DNA of 64,000 nt from an uncultured Steroidobacter sp. (GCA_937864115.1 CALMII010000041.1:1-64000), one strand, 5' to 3'. Shown: positions 51,633 through 61,371, counted from the stretch's first letter. A program made the numbers and translations. The notes: generated by a model from the letters alone, not told the origin.

Positions 51633-53057
51633 CAGCGGCTCGGCGCGTGCGCCCAGTCCGCCGCCGACGGCGAGCGCGAGATCGACCGTGTTGAGCAGCG
51701 CATCGCGCTGCGCGGCGACCTGGTCGATCTGCGCCTGGAACAGGCCGCGACGCACGTCGAGCAGGTCGATGTAGGCGATGTCGCCCTGGTCGTAGCGCAG
51801 TTCGGCGAGTTCGGTGGCGCGCGTGAGTGCGGCGACCTGATCGGCGTTCGCCTGGCTCACGCCGGCGATCAGCGACTGGCCCTGCAGCGCATCGAGCACT
51901 TCGCGGAAGGCGTTCTGCACGGTCTGCGCGTACTGCGCCTTGCGTTCCTCGCGCACGGCTTCGGCGCGTTTCACGTTCGAGCGCAGGCGTCCGCCCTGGA
52001 AGATCGGCTGCAGGATGCCGCCGGAGGCGGTCCAGGCTTCGGCCGGCGACTTGAACAGATTGTCGAGTTCGCGGCTCACCGAACCGAACGCGCCGGTGAG
52101 GCTGATGCTCGGAAACATCTGCGCGCGCGCCACGCCGATGTCATAGGCGGATGAGTTCAGCGCGGCTTCGGCGGCGCCGATGTCGGGGCGGCGTTCCATC
52201 ACGCTGGACGGCAGGGCGGCCGGCAGGTTCACGGCGGCGGGCAGCCGGATCTGTTCGGCCTGGATCGCGCGGTCGACCAGGTCCTGCGGCGAGCGGCCGA
52301 GCAGTACGCCCAGCGCATTCGTACGCCGCACCACATCCAGTTCGAGCTGATGCACCGACGTGCGCGTCGCCGCCGTATCGGCTTCGGCGCGCTTGAACGT
52401 GAACTCGTCGCTCTCGCCGGCGTCGAAGCGCAGCTTCTCGATGCGCAGCGATTCCTCGCGCGTCGTCAGCGTGTCGCGACCGCGCGCGAGCTGCTGTGCT
52501 GCGGCGATCAGGCTGAAGTAGCTGCGGGCCACGTCGCCGGTGAGACTGAGCTTCGTGGCTTCGCGGCCGTACTCGGTGTTCAGCAGCTGTTCGCGGGCGG
52601 ACTGCGAGGCGCGCAGATACTTGCCCCACAGGTCCAGCTCGAAGCTGGCGCCGCCCTGCACCGAATAGATCGTCTGGTGCAGGTCGATGCCGGGCGTCGA
52701 GTTCACGTAGGCGCTGTCCTTCGATCGCGTGGCGTTGCCCTGCAGATTGACCGCCGGCCAGCGATCCGCGTTCGTGATGCCGAGCACGGCGCGCGACTGT
52801 GCGACGCGTGCGGCGGCGACCGCCACGTCGGGATTGTGATCGAGCGCTTCCTCGAGCAGCGAGTTCAGCGTGGCGTCGTTGAACAGCGTCCACCACGGAT
52901 CGGGCAGCGCCACGGTCTGCGCGGCCTGCGTGGGCAGCGCCGTGGGCAGCGGCAGTTCCGGCTTCTGCGGATCGACACTCGATACCACGCAGCCGCCCAG
53001 CAATCCGGACACCGCGGCAATCAACAGGACATTTCTCATGGATGCTTGCTTGCTCAT
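51618..53057 (-). CDS. RND efflux outer-membrane factor (NodT family)
   Basis: A 479-residue TolC-like lipoprotein (lipobox L-G-G-C, Cys23) with two repeated outer-membrane-efflux domains. The pattern DPWWTLFNDATLNSLLEEAL and NPDVAVAAARVAQSRAVLGI then LLGRSP and RPDIGAAEAALNSSAYDIGV is NodT/OprM-like. It is the last gene of the efflux operon, 13 nt behind the transporter. ATG 53057 is used; a start at 53039 also gives a signal peptide. Confidence 0.94.
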   Translation of the reverse strand: MSKQASMRNVLLIAAVSGLLGGCVVSSVDPQKPELPLPTALPTQAAQTVALPDPWWTLFNDATLNSLLEEALDHNPDVAVAAARVAQSRAVLGITNADRWPAVNLQGNATRSKDSAYVNSTPGIDLHQTIYSVQGGASFELDLWGKYLRASQSAREQLLNTEYGREATKLSLTGDVARSYFSLIAAAQQLARGRDTLTTREESLRIEKLRFDAGESDEFTFKRAEADTAATRTSVHQLELDVVRRTNALGVLLGRSPQDLVDRAIQAEQIRLPAAVNLPAALPSSVMERRPDIGAAEAALNSSAYDIGVARAQMFPSISLTGAFGSVSRELDNLFKSPAEAWTASGGILQPIFQGGRLRSNVKRAEAVREERKAQYAQTVQNAFREVLDALQGQSLIAGVSQANADQVAALTRATELAELRYDQGDIAYIDLLDVRRGLFQAQIDQVAAQRDALLNTVDLALAVGGGLGARAEPLSARR

Positions 53058-53070
53058 ATCGACAGAAACC

Positions 53071-56000
53071 TCATGACGCGCTCTTCGGCTGCGGTTCCGA
53101 TTCCTCGACCGGGGCCGAATGGGCGTGCGTGACGTCGCGCGTATGCCGCGCGACCCAGCGGAAGAACATGGGCACGAAGAACGTGGCGATGAAGGTCGCC
53201 GCGAGCATGCCGCCGATGACGCTGGTGCCGAGCGAATGCCGGCTCGCCGCGCCTGCGCCCGAACTGAGCGCCAGCGGCAGTACGCCGAAGATCAGCGCCA
53301 GCGAGGTCATGATGATCGGACGGAAACGCAGCTTCGCGCCTTCGATCGCCGCTTCGGTGAGCGGCATGCCTTCCTGGTGCTTCATCAGTGCGAACTCGAC
53401 GATCAGGATCGCGTTCTTCGCGGCGAGACCGACCAGCGTCAGCATGCCGATCTGGAAGTAGATGTCGTTCTCCAGTCCGCGCAGCGTGGCGAACAGGAAG
53501 GCGCCGAACGCGGCGAACGGCACGGCGAGGATCACCGCCAGCGGCAGCGTCCAGCGCTCGAACTGCGCGGCCAGGATCAGGAACACCATCAGCACGCCGA
53601 GCAGGTACACGCTGTTGGATGCGCCGCCGCTGACCTTTTCCTGGTAGGCCGTGCCGGTCCAGGCGAGCTGGTATCCGGGCGGCAACGCCTCCTTCGCCAC
53701 TTCCTCGACCACGCGCAGCGCATCGCCCGAGCTGTAGCCCGGCGCCGCGCCGCCCATGATCTTGGCGGCCTTGAACACGTTGAAGCGTTCGATGAACTCC
53801 GGTCCGCTGACTTCGCGGATGTTGGCCACGGCCGTCAGCGGCACGAGTTCGCCGGACTTGGCGCGCACGTAGACGTTGCGGATGTCCTCCGGATACGCGC
53901 GGAACTTCGGCTCCGACTGCAGCTGCACCTGGTAGACGCGTCCGGAACGATTGAAGTCGTTCACGTACATGGCGCCGAACGTGGCCTGCAGCGTGTCGAA
54001 GACGTCGTTGACCGGCACGCCGAGCGACATCGCCTTCTCGCGATCCAGGTCGATGCGCATCTGCGGCACGCTGGCGCTGAACGTCGTCATCACGCCCGTC
54101 AGTTCCTTGCGTTCCGACAATGCGCCGACGAGTTTCTGGACGGCGGCTTCGAGTTCCTTCACCGTGCCGCGGCCGCGCGACTGGACGTAGCCCTCGAAAC
54201 CGCCCGTCATGCTCAGGCCTTCGATGGGCGGCGGCGCCAGCGGCAGGAAGAAACCATCCTTGACCTTGGCGCCTTCGGCGAAGGCAGCGCCGATCACCGC
54301 GTCGGGACTCAGGGCGGGATCGCGGCCGCGCTCGTCCCAGTGCTTGAACGGAATCCAGGTGACGCTGCCGTTGGTCTTCATGGCGAACGTCAGCGCATCG
54401 AGGCCCGAGATGGCGACCGCGGTCTCGACGGCGGGATGCTGGCGGATGCCGTCGGCCACCGTGTTCACGGCCTTGACGGTGCGATCGAGCGACGCCGCGT
54501 CCTGCAGCTGCCCGATGACGAAGATGTAGCCCTGGTCCTCGTTCGGCGCGAGCGAACTCGGCAGACGGAAGAACAGGCCCACCGTCACCAGCACCATGAC
54601 GCCGAAGACGGCGGTCGCGATCGCGCCGCGGCTCATGACGAGCTGCACGCCGCGTTCGTAGCGGTTGGTCATGCGGCTGAACCAGTCGTTGAAGCGCCGC
54701 AGCAGCCCGAAGCGCACGGTGTGATCGGGCTTCAGCAGCAGCGCGCACAGCGCCGGCGTGAGCGTGAGGGCGACGAAGCCGGAAATGGCCACCGATACCG
54801 AGATGGTCATGGCGAACTGCCGATACATCTCGCCGACCAGCCCGCCCATGAAGGCCACCGGCAGGAAGACCGCGGTCAGCACCAGCACGATCGCGATGAC
54901 CGGGCGCGTCACTTCATCCATCGCCTTGGCCGTGGCCGCCGCCGGCGACAGCTTCTCGGTCGTCATGATGCGCTCGACGTTTTCGAGCACGACGATGGCG
55001 TCGTCGACGACGATGCCGATCGACAGCACCATGCCGAACAGCGTCAGCATGTTGATCGAGAAGCCGAGGACGTACATGGCGCCGAACGTACCAATCAGCG
55101 ACACCGGCACCGCCAGCATCGGAATGATGGTGGCGCGCCAGTTCTGCAGGAACAGCAGCACGACGAAGAACACCAGGATCATCGCCTCGACCAGCGTCTT
55201 GATGACTTCCTTGATCGCGACCTTCACGTACAGATTGGTGTCGTACGGCGTTTCGTAGGCCATGCCCGGCGGAAAGTCGGCCGAGAGTTCCTGGAGCCGC
55301 GCATGGATCGCGTTGCCGGTTTCCACGGCGTTCGCGCCGGGCTGCAGCATGATGCCGATCGCCACGGCCTGCTTGCCGCCGATCGTCGTGTTGGAGTTGT
55401 AGTTCTGTGCGCCCAGCTCGACGCGCGCGACGTCGCCGAGCCGCACGATCGAGCCCGAGTCCGTGCTGCGGATGACGATGCGCTCGAATTCCTCCGGCGT
55501 TTCCAGGCGGCCCTGCGCCGTCACCGAGTAGGTGAAATCGACGCCGCCGCCATTGGGCGCTTCGCCGACGCGGCCCGCCGCGAACTGCGAGTTCTGCTGG
55601 CGCACGGCGGCGGCGACGTCCGAAGGCGCAAGCCCCATCTGCGCGAGCTTGTCGGGCTGCATCCAGATGCGGATCGCATAGTTCTTTCCCCACATCTGCA
55701 CATCGCCGACGCCGCGGATGCGGCGGATTTCATCGATGATGTTGAGCGAGGTATAGCTGCTGAGCTGCAGGTCATCGAGGCTGCCGTCGGGCGAGGTGAT
55801 GCCCGCGATCATCAGCACGTTGGCGGCGGCCTTGCGCACGATGACGCCCTGGCGGCGCACTTCCTCGGGCAGGCGCGGCACGGCGGCCTGCACGCGGTTG
55901 TTGACGTTGATCGCCGCGAGATCCGGATCGGCGCCGATGTTGAACGTGACGTTGATCATGAGCGTGCCGTCGCCGGAATTCACCGACGTCATGTACAGCA

Positions 56001-56226
56001 TGTTCTCGACGCCGTTGATCTGCTCTTCGAGCGGCGCGGCCACGGTTTCGGCGATGGTCTCGGCGGTCGCGCCGGGATACACGGCGGCGACGGTCACGAT
56101 GGGCGGAATGATCTCCGGGTACATCGAGATGGGCAGCGCGCGGATGCCGCCGAGACCCGCCAGCACGATGAATGCGGAGATCACGCACGCGAAGATCGGA
56201 CGCGTGATGAAAAAACGCGACAGCAT
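53071..56226 (-). CDS. RND multidrug efflux transporter (HAE1, AcrB-type)
   Basis: A 1051-residue inner-membrane proton-driven pump with 12 membrane helices and two large periplasmic loops. The proton-relay Asp pair is in VDDAIVVLENVERI, and Lys in LAAKNAILIVEFA, so it should be active. The closest description is a MexB/AcrB-type hydrophobic-amphiphilic exporter; which drugs cannot be told. The adaptor gene ends 2 nt upstream. Confidence 0.96.
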   Translation of the reverse strand: MLSRFFITRPIFACVISAFIVLAGLGGIRALPISMYPEIIPPIVTVAAVYPGATAETIAETVAAPLEEQINGVENMLYMTSVNSGDGTLMINVTFNIGADPDLAAINVNNRVQAAVPRLPEEVRRQGVIVRKAAANVLMIAGITSPDGSLDDLQLSSYTSLNIIDEIRRIRGVGDVQMWGKNYAIRIWMQPDKLAQMGLAPSDVAAAVRQQNSQFAAGRVGEAPNGGGVDFTYSVTAQGRLETPEEFERIVIRSTDSGSIVRLGDVARVELGAQNYNSNTTIGGKQAVAIGIMLQPGANAVETGNAIHARLQELSADFPPGMAYETPYDTNLYVKVAIKEVIKTLVEAMILVFFVVLLFLQNWRATIIPMLAVPVSLIGTFGAMYVLGFSINMLTLFGMVLSIGIVVDDAIVVLENVERIMTTEKLSPAAATAKAMDEVTRPVIAIVLVLTAVFLPVAFMGGLVGEMYRQFAMTISVSVAISGFVALTLTPALCALLLKPDHTVRFGLLRRFNDWFSRMTNRYERGVQLVMSRGAIATAVFGVMVLVTVGLFFRLPSSLAPNEDQGYIFVIGQLQDAASLDRTVKAVNTVADGIRQHPAVETAVAISGLDALTFAMKTNGSVTWIPFKHWDERGRDPALSPDAVIGAAFAEGAKVKDGFFLPLAPPPIEGLSMTGGFEGYVQSRGRGTVKELEAAVQKLVGALSERKELTGVMTTFSASVPQMRIDLDREKAMSLGVPVNDVFDTLQATFGAMYVNDFNRSGRVYQVQLQSEPKFRAYPEDIRNVYVRAKSGELVPLTAVANIREVSGPEFIERFNVFKAAKIMGGAAPGYSSGDALRVVEEVAKEALPPGYQLAWTGTAYQEKVSGGASNSVYLLGVLMVFLILAAQFERWTLPLAVILAVPFAAFGAFLFATLRGLENDIYFQIGMLTLVGLAAKNAILIVEFALMKHQEGMPLTEAAIEGAKLRFRPIIMTSLALIFGVLPLALSSGAGAASRHSLGTSVIGGMLAATFIATFFVPMFFRWVARHTRDVTHAHSAPVEESEPQPKSAS

Positions 56227-56228
56227 GA

Positions 56229-57404
56229 TCAGGACTCTTTCTGTGCGGGCGCCGGCGCCGCTTCGCCTTCCGCCTGCCGGGTCGCGGCATCGACGGAGAC
56301 GGCGCTGACCTGGATGCCCGGCTGCACCTTCAGTACGCCATCGACCACGTAGCGATCACCGGCGGCGAGGCCGGAAGTGATCACGACGTCATTGCGCATG
56401 CCGCGGCCGACCTGCACCGGGCGCATTTCGACCTTGTCGTCCGCACCGACGATCCAGACGAAGCTGCCCTGCGCGCTCGACATCACGGCCTTGCGCGGAA
56501 TGGACACGACGTTCGCCAGCGTCACGCCTTCGACGCGGGCGCGCACGAACTGTCCGGGAATGAGCTGCGCCGACTTGTTGCCGAGCACCGCGCGTACGCG
56601 CACGGTACCGGTCTGCACGTCGACCGCGTTGTCGACGAAGGTGAGCTTGGCTGCATCCGGATACTCGCTGCCGTCGTCCAGCAGCAGCTTCACCACCGGC
56701 GCCGGCTGCTTGTTCGCCGGTGCGAGCGAGTTGCGCAGCAGTACCGCTTCGGCCTCGGGCACCGAGAATTCGACATACAGCGGATCGATCTGCACGATGC
56801 GCGTCAGCAGGCTCGAATTCTGGTCGGTCGACACCAGGCTGCCTTCCGACAGCACTTCGCGACTGGTGAGCCCGCTGATCGGCGCGCGCACGTCGCTGTA
56901 TTCCAGGTCGAGTTCGGCGGTCTTCAGCGACGCTTCGGCCGCGGTCAGGTTGGCCTGCGCCACTTCGAAGGCAGAGACGGCCTCGTCGCGCCGGCTCTGG
57001 CTCACCGCGTTCTTCTCGAACAGCGGCAGCACGCGATCCCTCTGGCGGTGCGCTTCATCCAGCCGTGCCTTGGCCACGGATACCTCGGCGCGCGCGGACG
57101 CCACCCGGGCGCGGATCGGTTCCGGATCGATCTGGAACAGCGTCTGGCCCTCGCGCACGCGGCTGCCTTCTTCGTAGCGGCGCTTCAGCAGGATGCCGCC
57201 GACGCGTGCGCGGACTTCGACCTCGCGCGAGCCGACGGTGCGCGCGGTGTAGGTGAGATCGAGCGGCACGGCCGCCGAATCCACGGTCTGCACCGCCACT
57301 TCCGGCGGCGGCATCTGCATGTGCTCCTGCTTGTTGCCGCATGCGCTGAGTGCGAGCGCAACGCCGGCGAACATTCCCAATCTGCCCAGTCCTGCCTTCG
57401 ACAT
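56229..57404 (-). CDS. RND efflux periplasmic adaptor (MFP)
   Basis: A 391-residue lipoprotein adaptor (L-S-A-C, Cys22) linking pump and outer-membrane factor. It has the biotinyl/lipoyl-like domain (RVGGILLKRRYEEGSRVREG; DVRAPISGLTSREVLSEGS), a coiled-coil hairpin between, and a C-terminal beta-barrel (VQVGRGMRNDVVITSGLAAG). The start at 57404 has AGGT at correct distance; the longer frame to 57698 overlaps tetR and is rejected. Confidence 0.95.
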   Translation of the reverse strand: MSKAGLGRLGMFAGVALALSACGNKQEHMQMPPPEVAVQTVDSAAVPLDLTYTARTVGSREVEVRARVGGILLKRRYEEGSRVREGQTLFQIDPEPIRARVASARAEVSVAKARLDEAHRQRDRVLPLFEKNAVSQSRRDEAVSAFEVAQANLTAAEASLKTAELDLEYSDVRAPISGLTSREVLSEGSLVSTDQNSSLLTRIVQIDPLYVEFSVPEAEAVLLRNSLAPANKQPAPVVKLLLDDGSEYPDAAKLTFVDNAVDVQTGTVRVRAVLGNKSAQLIPGQFVRARVEGVTLANVVSIPRKAVMSSAQGSFVWIVGADDKVEMRPVQVGRGMRNDVVITSGLAAGDRYVVDGVLKVQPGIQVSAVSVDAATRQAEGEAAPAPAQKES

Positions 57405-57409
57405 AAAAA

Positions 57410-57967
57410 TTACCTGTAGGCCTCGTCGGCCAGTTCGAGAAGCTTGTTCACCACCGCTTCGCGCTGTTCCGCGCTGAAGGGCGAGATGCGCAGAGACTCG
57501 CGCATCATGAGTCCGTCGACGGCCAGGGCGACGATGGCGGCGCGCGCGAAGTCGGACGAAGTCGAGAGTTCCTGCATGTGCTCTGCCATCCGTTCGCGGA
57601 TGACCTCGAGCAGCTTGAGATCGTTCGCGGCGGTCGCGAGCAGCACGGCGCTCATCGCGCGCATGCACTGGTCGCTGCCGAGGATGCCCTGCACGCACGC
57701 TTTCAATTCCTGTGCCGGACCTTCGGCAACTTTGGTGCGCGCGGAATCGATGCAGCCGTGGATCGAATCGACATAGCGATGCGAGAGCGCCACCAGCAGC
57801 GATTCCTTCGACGGGAAGTGATAGAGCAATCCGCCCTTGCTGACGCCGGCTGCGTGCGCGACGGCATCGAGGGTCAGGCGGGCGGCGCCGACTTCGGCGA
57901 CGACCCGCTCGGCGGCTTCAATGACGCGTTCACGCGCCGAGCCGAGTGCGGCCTGTTCAGCGACCAT
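57410..57967 (-). CDS. TetR-family regulator of the efflux operon
   Basis: A 185-residue repressor, TetR HTH LTLDAVAHAAGVSKGGLLYH then FPSKESLLVALS. Its stop is only 5 nt before the adaptor gene, so it is the first gene of the operon it likely controls. GAGG precedes ATG 57967. The inducer is unknown. Confidence 0.92.
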   Translation of the reverse strand: MVAEQAALGSARERVIEAAERVVAEVGAARLTLDAVAHAAGVSKGGLLYHFPSKESLLVALSHRYVDSIHGCIDSARTKVAEGPAQELKACVQGILGSDQCMRAMSAVLLATAANDLKLLEVIRERMAEHMQELSTSSDFARAAIVALAVDGLMMRESLRISPFSAEQREAVVNKLLELADEAYR

Positions 57968-58020
57968 CAGGGAATCCTCAAGGGGTGGGCGACGGCGGGT
58001 GGCACCGGGCCGGGCGCGGA

Positions 58021-58109
58021 TGTTAACCGTCCAGCCGGTACAGTGACAATCAACTTTTGTATCTGAGGCGTCTGCGGGACTGACCTCAGACGACATACCT
58101 ATTAATAGG
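58021..58109 (-). promoter_or_regulatory. Efflux operon promoter and palindromes
   Basis: On the minus strand: TTGTCA (58049-58044), 17 nt, TTAACA (58026-58021). Upstream of it are the inverted repeats TCTGAGG (58062-58068)/CCTCAGA (58084-58090), interlocked with CGTCTG (58069-58074)/CAGACG (58087-58092), and the perfect palindrome CCTATTAATAGG (58098-58109). These are good candidates for TetR or other regulator sites. The acyl-CoA dehydrogenase gene faces the other way, starting 160 bp on. Confidence 0.6.
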
Positions 58110-58269
58110 AGGGTTTCCTGGTCGCCTTTCTCCGCAACCGGCAGCGCGGCAGGCAACGGCGCATTCATCGTCAATCAACAGTAGTGTTGACCACGCGCAA
58201 CGGCGCACTCGATACTCCGGCGCGCAGCGACATCCCGGGCAACCCGCGATTCGCGTTTGCGGAGTTTCA

Positions 58270-60477
58270 ATGAATTTCCAGATTTCCGAAGACCAGCAGA
58301 TGCTGCGCGATACGTTCGCGCGCTTCCTCGACGAGAACAGCAGCATGTCGCGCGTCCGGGCCGCCCAGGCCACCGGCTTCGATCGCGAACTGTGGCGCGG
58401 GCTCGCCGAACTCGGTGCGTTCTCGCTGCGAGTGCCGGAGAGTGCCGGCGGCGTAGGTCTCGGCCTGCTCGATGCCGCGGTGCTGATGGAAGAAGTCGGC
58501 CGCACGCTGGCGTCGGGTCCGCTGGCCGAAGCGCTGGTCGCGGCGCGGTTGCTGGCACAGATCGAGACGCCCGAAACCAGCAAGCTGCTCGAACAGGTCA
58601 TCGCCGGCGAAGCCGTCGTGACGATCGCGTTCAACGACATCGCCCGCGAGCCCGTGCAGTGGATCGCCGGCGGTGCCGTGGCGGACGCGGTCATCGCCCG
58701 CGATGGCGAGCAGATCGTTCTGGTCGGGGTTTCCGGCAAGCAGCGCCGGGGCGAGCCCAATCTCGGCTTCACGCCGCTGGCCGAACTGCACCTTGCCGAT
58801 GCGCAGCGTACGGTGGTGTCGAAGAGCGATGCCGGTCGCAACGCGTTCGCGCAGGCGATCGAGGAGTGGAAGCTCCTGATCGCGGCGGCGCTGGCGGGTT
58901 TGTCGCGTGAAGCAATTCGCCTGGCGGCGGCGTATGCGTGCGAGCGTGCGGCATTCGGTCAGAAGATCGGCACGTATCAGGGCATCTCGCATCCGCTGGC
59001 GGATCTCGTCTGCGACGTCGACGGCGGCAAGTACCTGACGTGGAAAACCATCCGCGACATCGCCGACGGCCGCGAGCAGGCCGGTGCGGAGATCTCGCTG
59101 ACGACGTGGTGGAGCATCGATACCGCGGGACGCGCCGTCGCGCAGGCACTGCACACCTTCGGCGGCTATGGCCTGACGACCGAATACGACATCCATCTCT
59201 ACAACCTGCGCGCCAAGGCGTGGCCGCTGGTGATCGGCGATCCGTCGCGCATCCTCGAGGAAGCCGGACGGCGTCTGTACGCGGGCGAAGTCGCGGCGCT
59301 GCCGGATGCCGGCGCGGTCGGCATCGACTTCGATCTCGGCGAGGAAGCGCATGCGCTCGCGAAGGAAGTGCACGCCTTCTTCGAGAAGACCCTGACGCCG
59401 GAGCTGCGCGCCAAGGCTCACTATTCCTTCGACGGTCACGATGTCGGCGTGCATCGCAAGCTTGCCGAAGCCGGACTGCTGTTCCCTGCATGGCCGAAGG
59501 AATATGGCGGTCGCGCGGCGCCGCCGTATGCGATGAATGCCCTGCATCAGGCATGGGAAGAGGTGGGCTGGAGCAGTCATGCCATCAGCACCACCGGGCT
59601 GGTCGGCGCCATGATCCGTCTGTTCGGCGGCGAGGAGCTGAAGCGCGAAGTGCTGACGAAGATCATCGCCGGCGAAGTCGTCTGCAGCCTCGGCTATTCC
59701 GAGCCCAGCTGCGGTTCCGACGTGTTCGCAGCCCAGACGCGCGCGACGCGCGACGGCGACGAGTGGCGCATCGACGGCTCGAAGATGTTCACCAGCGGCG
59801 CGGACATCGCCGACTACGTGCTCATGCTGACGCGCACCAACACGGAGGTACCGAAGCACAAGGGCCTCACCATGTTCGTGGTGCCGCTCAAATCGCCCGG
59901 TGTTTCGATACAACCGGTGTTCACGTTCCAGGACGAGCGCACCAACATCACCTACTACGACGGCGTGAAGGTCAAGGACAGCTACCGGCTCGGCCCGGTC
60001 GACGGCGGCGTGAAAGTGATGGCCGGCGCACTCGAGATGGAACACGGCGGCGGATTCTCCAAGAGCCAGCGTCACATGGTGCACGCGGCGGAGGATCTGT
60101 GCCGGCAGATCCAGTATCGCGGCAAGGCCCTGATCGACGATCCGGTCGCGCAGGTGCGCCTCGCGCGCGCCACGGTGCACACGCTGCTGTCCGAAGTGAT
60201 CGCCTACCGCGCGGTGTGGTGGGCCGTGCAGAAGCAGCAGAACATGGCCTACGGACCGATGGCCAAACTGTTTTCCTCGGAGAAGTTCCTGAAGGATTCG
60301 GCGGACCTGCTGGATCTCACCGCGCCTCATTCGCTGTCGAAGCGCAACGGCCCGGCGGGCTTCCTGAACCAGTGCTATCGCCACGCGCAGGGCACGACCA
60401 TCTACGGCGGCACGAGCGAAGTGCATCGCAGCCAGATCGCCGAGCGCAATCTCGGTCTGCCGCGCACCCGCGCCTGA
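58270..60477 (+). CDS. Double-length acyl-CoA dehydrogenase (two ACAD units fused)
   Basis: A 735-residue protein made of two acyl-CoA dehydrogenase units. Unit 1 (1-350) starts ISEDQQMLRDTFARFLDE and ends with HTFGGYGLTTEYDIHLYNLR. Unit 2 (about 365-735) starts with a helical domain (KEVHAFFEKTLTPEL), has GYSEPSCGSDVFAAQT and ends YGGTSEVHRSQIAER. Each unit keeps the FAD/acyl-binding signature sequences. In actinobacterial steroid degradation, two different half-subunits form an alpha2beta2 enzyme (ChsE/FadE pairs); a fusion may serve the same end. The enoyl-CoA hydratase follows 11 nt on. GTTTCAATG start has a weak GGAG. Confidence 0.92.
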   Translation: MNFQISEDQQMLRDTFARFLDENSSMSRVRAAQATGFDRELWRGLAELGAFSLRVPESAGGVGLGLLDAAVLMEEVGRTLASGPLAEALVAARLLAQIETPETSKLLEQVIAGEAVVTIAFNDIAREPVQWIAGGAVADAVIARDGEQIVLVGVSGKQRRGEPNLGFTPLAELHLADAQRTVVSKSDAGRNAFAQAIEEWKLLIAAALAGLSREAIRLAAAYACERAAFGQKIGTYQGISHPLADLVCDVDGGKYLTWKTIRDIADGREQAGAEISLTTWWSIDTAGRAVAQALHTFGGYGLTTEYDIHLYNLRAKAWPLVIGDPSRILEEAGRRLYAGEVAALPDAGAVGIDFDLGEEAHALAKEVHAFFEKTLTPELRAKAHYSFDGHDVGVHRKLAEAGLLFPAWPKEYGGRAAPPYAMNALHQAWEEVGWSSHAISTTGLVGAMIRLFGGEELKREVLTKIIAGEVVCSLGYSEPSCGSDVFAAQTRATRDGDEWRIDGSKMFTSGADIADYVLMLTRTNTEVPKHKGLTMFVVPLKSPGVSIQPVFTFQDERTNITYYDGVKVKDSYRLGPVDGGVKVMAGALEMEHGGGFSKSQRHMVHAAEDLCRQIQYRGKALIDDPVAQVRLARATVHTLLSEVIAYRAVWWAVQKQQNMAYGPMAKLFSSEKFLKDSADLLDLTAPHSLSKRNGPAGFLNQCYRHAQGTTIYGGTSEVHRSQIAERNLGLPRTRA

Positions 60478-60488
60478 AGGAGTTCGAC

Positions 60489-61295
60489 GTGACTGACGCT
60501 CCGCATCTGCTGGTTCAGGAAGACGGCGGCATTCTCATCGCGACGCTGAATCGCCCGGACAAGCTCAACGCGATCAGCGCCGACATGATGGGCCTGTTCG
60601 AGGCGGCGCTGCATCGCTTCCGCGATACGCCGGAACTCAAGGTCATGCTGATTCGCGCGACGGGGCGATACTTCTGCGCGGGCGCCGACCTGCGCGGCGG
60701 CGATCAGGGGCCGTCGAAAACGGCGTCGCAGATTCGCGAGAAGCATCGTCTGCGGCTGCACGGCATGCATCGCATCTACGACGAGATGGAGGCGATCGAA
60801 AAGCCCATCGTCGTGGCGCATCAGGCCGCGTGCGTCGGCGGCGGCCTCGAACTGTCGCTGTCCTGCGATTTCCGTCTCGCTGCGAAGAGTGCGAGCTATG
60901 CGTTTCCGGAAGGCAGGTTCGGCGTGCTGCCGGCATCGAACGGCGTGAGCCGGCTGGCGCGCCTCATCGGCACGCACTGGACGCGCTATCTCATCATGGC
61001 GAACCTGCCCGCGAGCGCCGACAAGGCGCTGATCATGGGGCTGGTGCATGACGTCTTCCCCGACGAAACGTTCGAGGACGACGTGATGACATTCTGCCGC
61101 CACCTGGCGCAGCAGAACGGCGAGCAGATGGGCGCCGCGAAGCTCGCCATCGAACTCGCGCACGACGTCGGTCTCGCGCAGGCGCGCAACGTCGAGCGCC
61201 TGGCCAACAGCGCACTGATGCTGAATCCGGAATATCTCGCCGGCATCGAGCGCTACATCCAGGGCATCGGCGGCAAGGGCAAGGACAAAGGCTAG
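60489..61295 (+). CDS. Enoyl-CoA hydratase/isomerase
   Basis: A 268-residue crotonase-fold enzyme. The GTG start at 60489 has AAGGAG (60478-60483) spaced 5 nt. It has the oxyanion-hole parts YFCAGADLRG and ACVGGGLELSLSCDFRLA, and the helix RFGVLPASNGVSRLARLIG. The residue equivalent to the first catalytic Glu of hydratases is not certain, so isomerase or other crotonase chemistry is possible. It is paired with the fused acyl-CoA dehydrogenase and probably acts on its product. Confidence 0.9.
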   Translation: MTDAPHLLVQEDGGILIATLNRPDKLNAISADMMGLFEAALHRFRDTPELKVMLIRATGRYFCAGADLRGGDQGPSKTASQIREKHRLRLHGMHRIYDEMEAIEKPIVVAHQAACVGGGLELSLSCDFRLAAKSASYAFPEGRFGVLPASNGVSRLARLIGTHWTRYLIMANLPASADKALIMGLVHDVFPDETFEDDVMTFCRHLAQQNGEQMGAAKLAIELAHDVGLAQARNVERLANSALMLNPEYLAGIERYIQGIGGKGKDKG

Positions 61296-61330
61296 CGGAC
61301 TGTAACCGTCGAATCGGTAGCGGCGCTTCG

Positions 61331-61371
61331 GCTCCCTCCTCCGCGTAGCGGGGGAGGGTTGGGGTGGGGGC
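61331..61371. repeat. GC-rich hairpin repeat, copy B7
   Basis: CTCCCTCCTCCGCGTAGCGG then GGGAGGGTTGGGGTGGGGGC; almost the same as copy B3. Between the hydratase and the converging hydroxylase. Confidence 0.88.

Noticed and set aside
53119..56352. Long open frame opposite the RND transporter (over 1000 codons)
   Set aside because: His/Arg-rich, low-complexity translation on the strand opposite a strongly conserved RND gene. Typical antisense shadow in GC-rich DNA.
58267..60426. Long open frame opposite the fused acyl-CoA dehydrogenase
   Set aside because: No recognisable domain and mirrors the codon pattern of the real gene.
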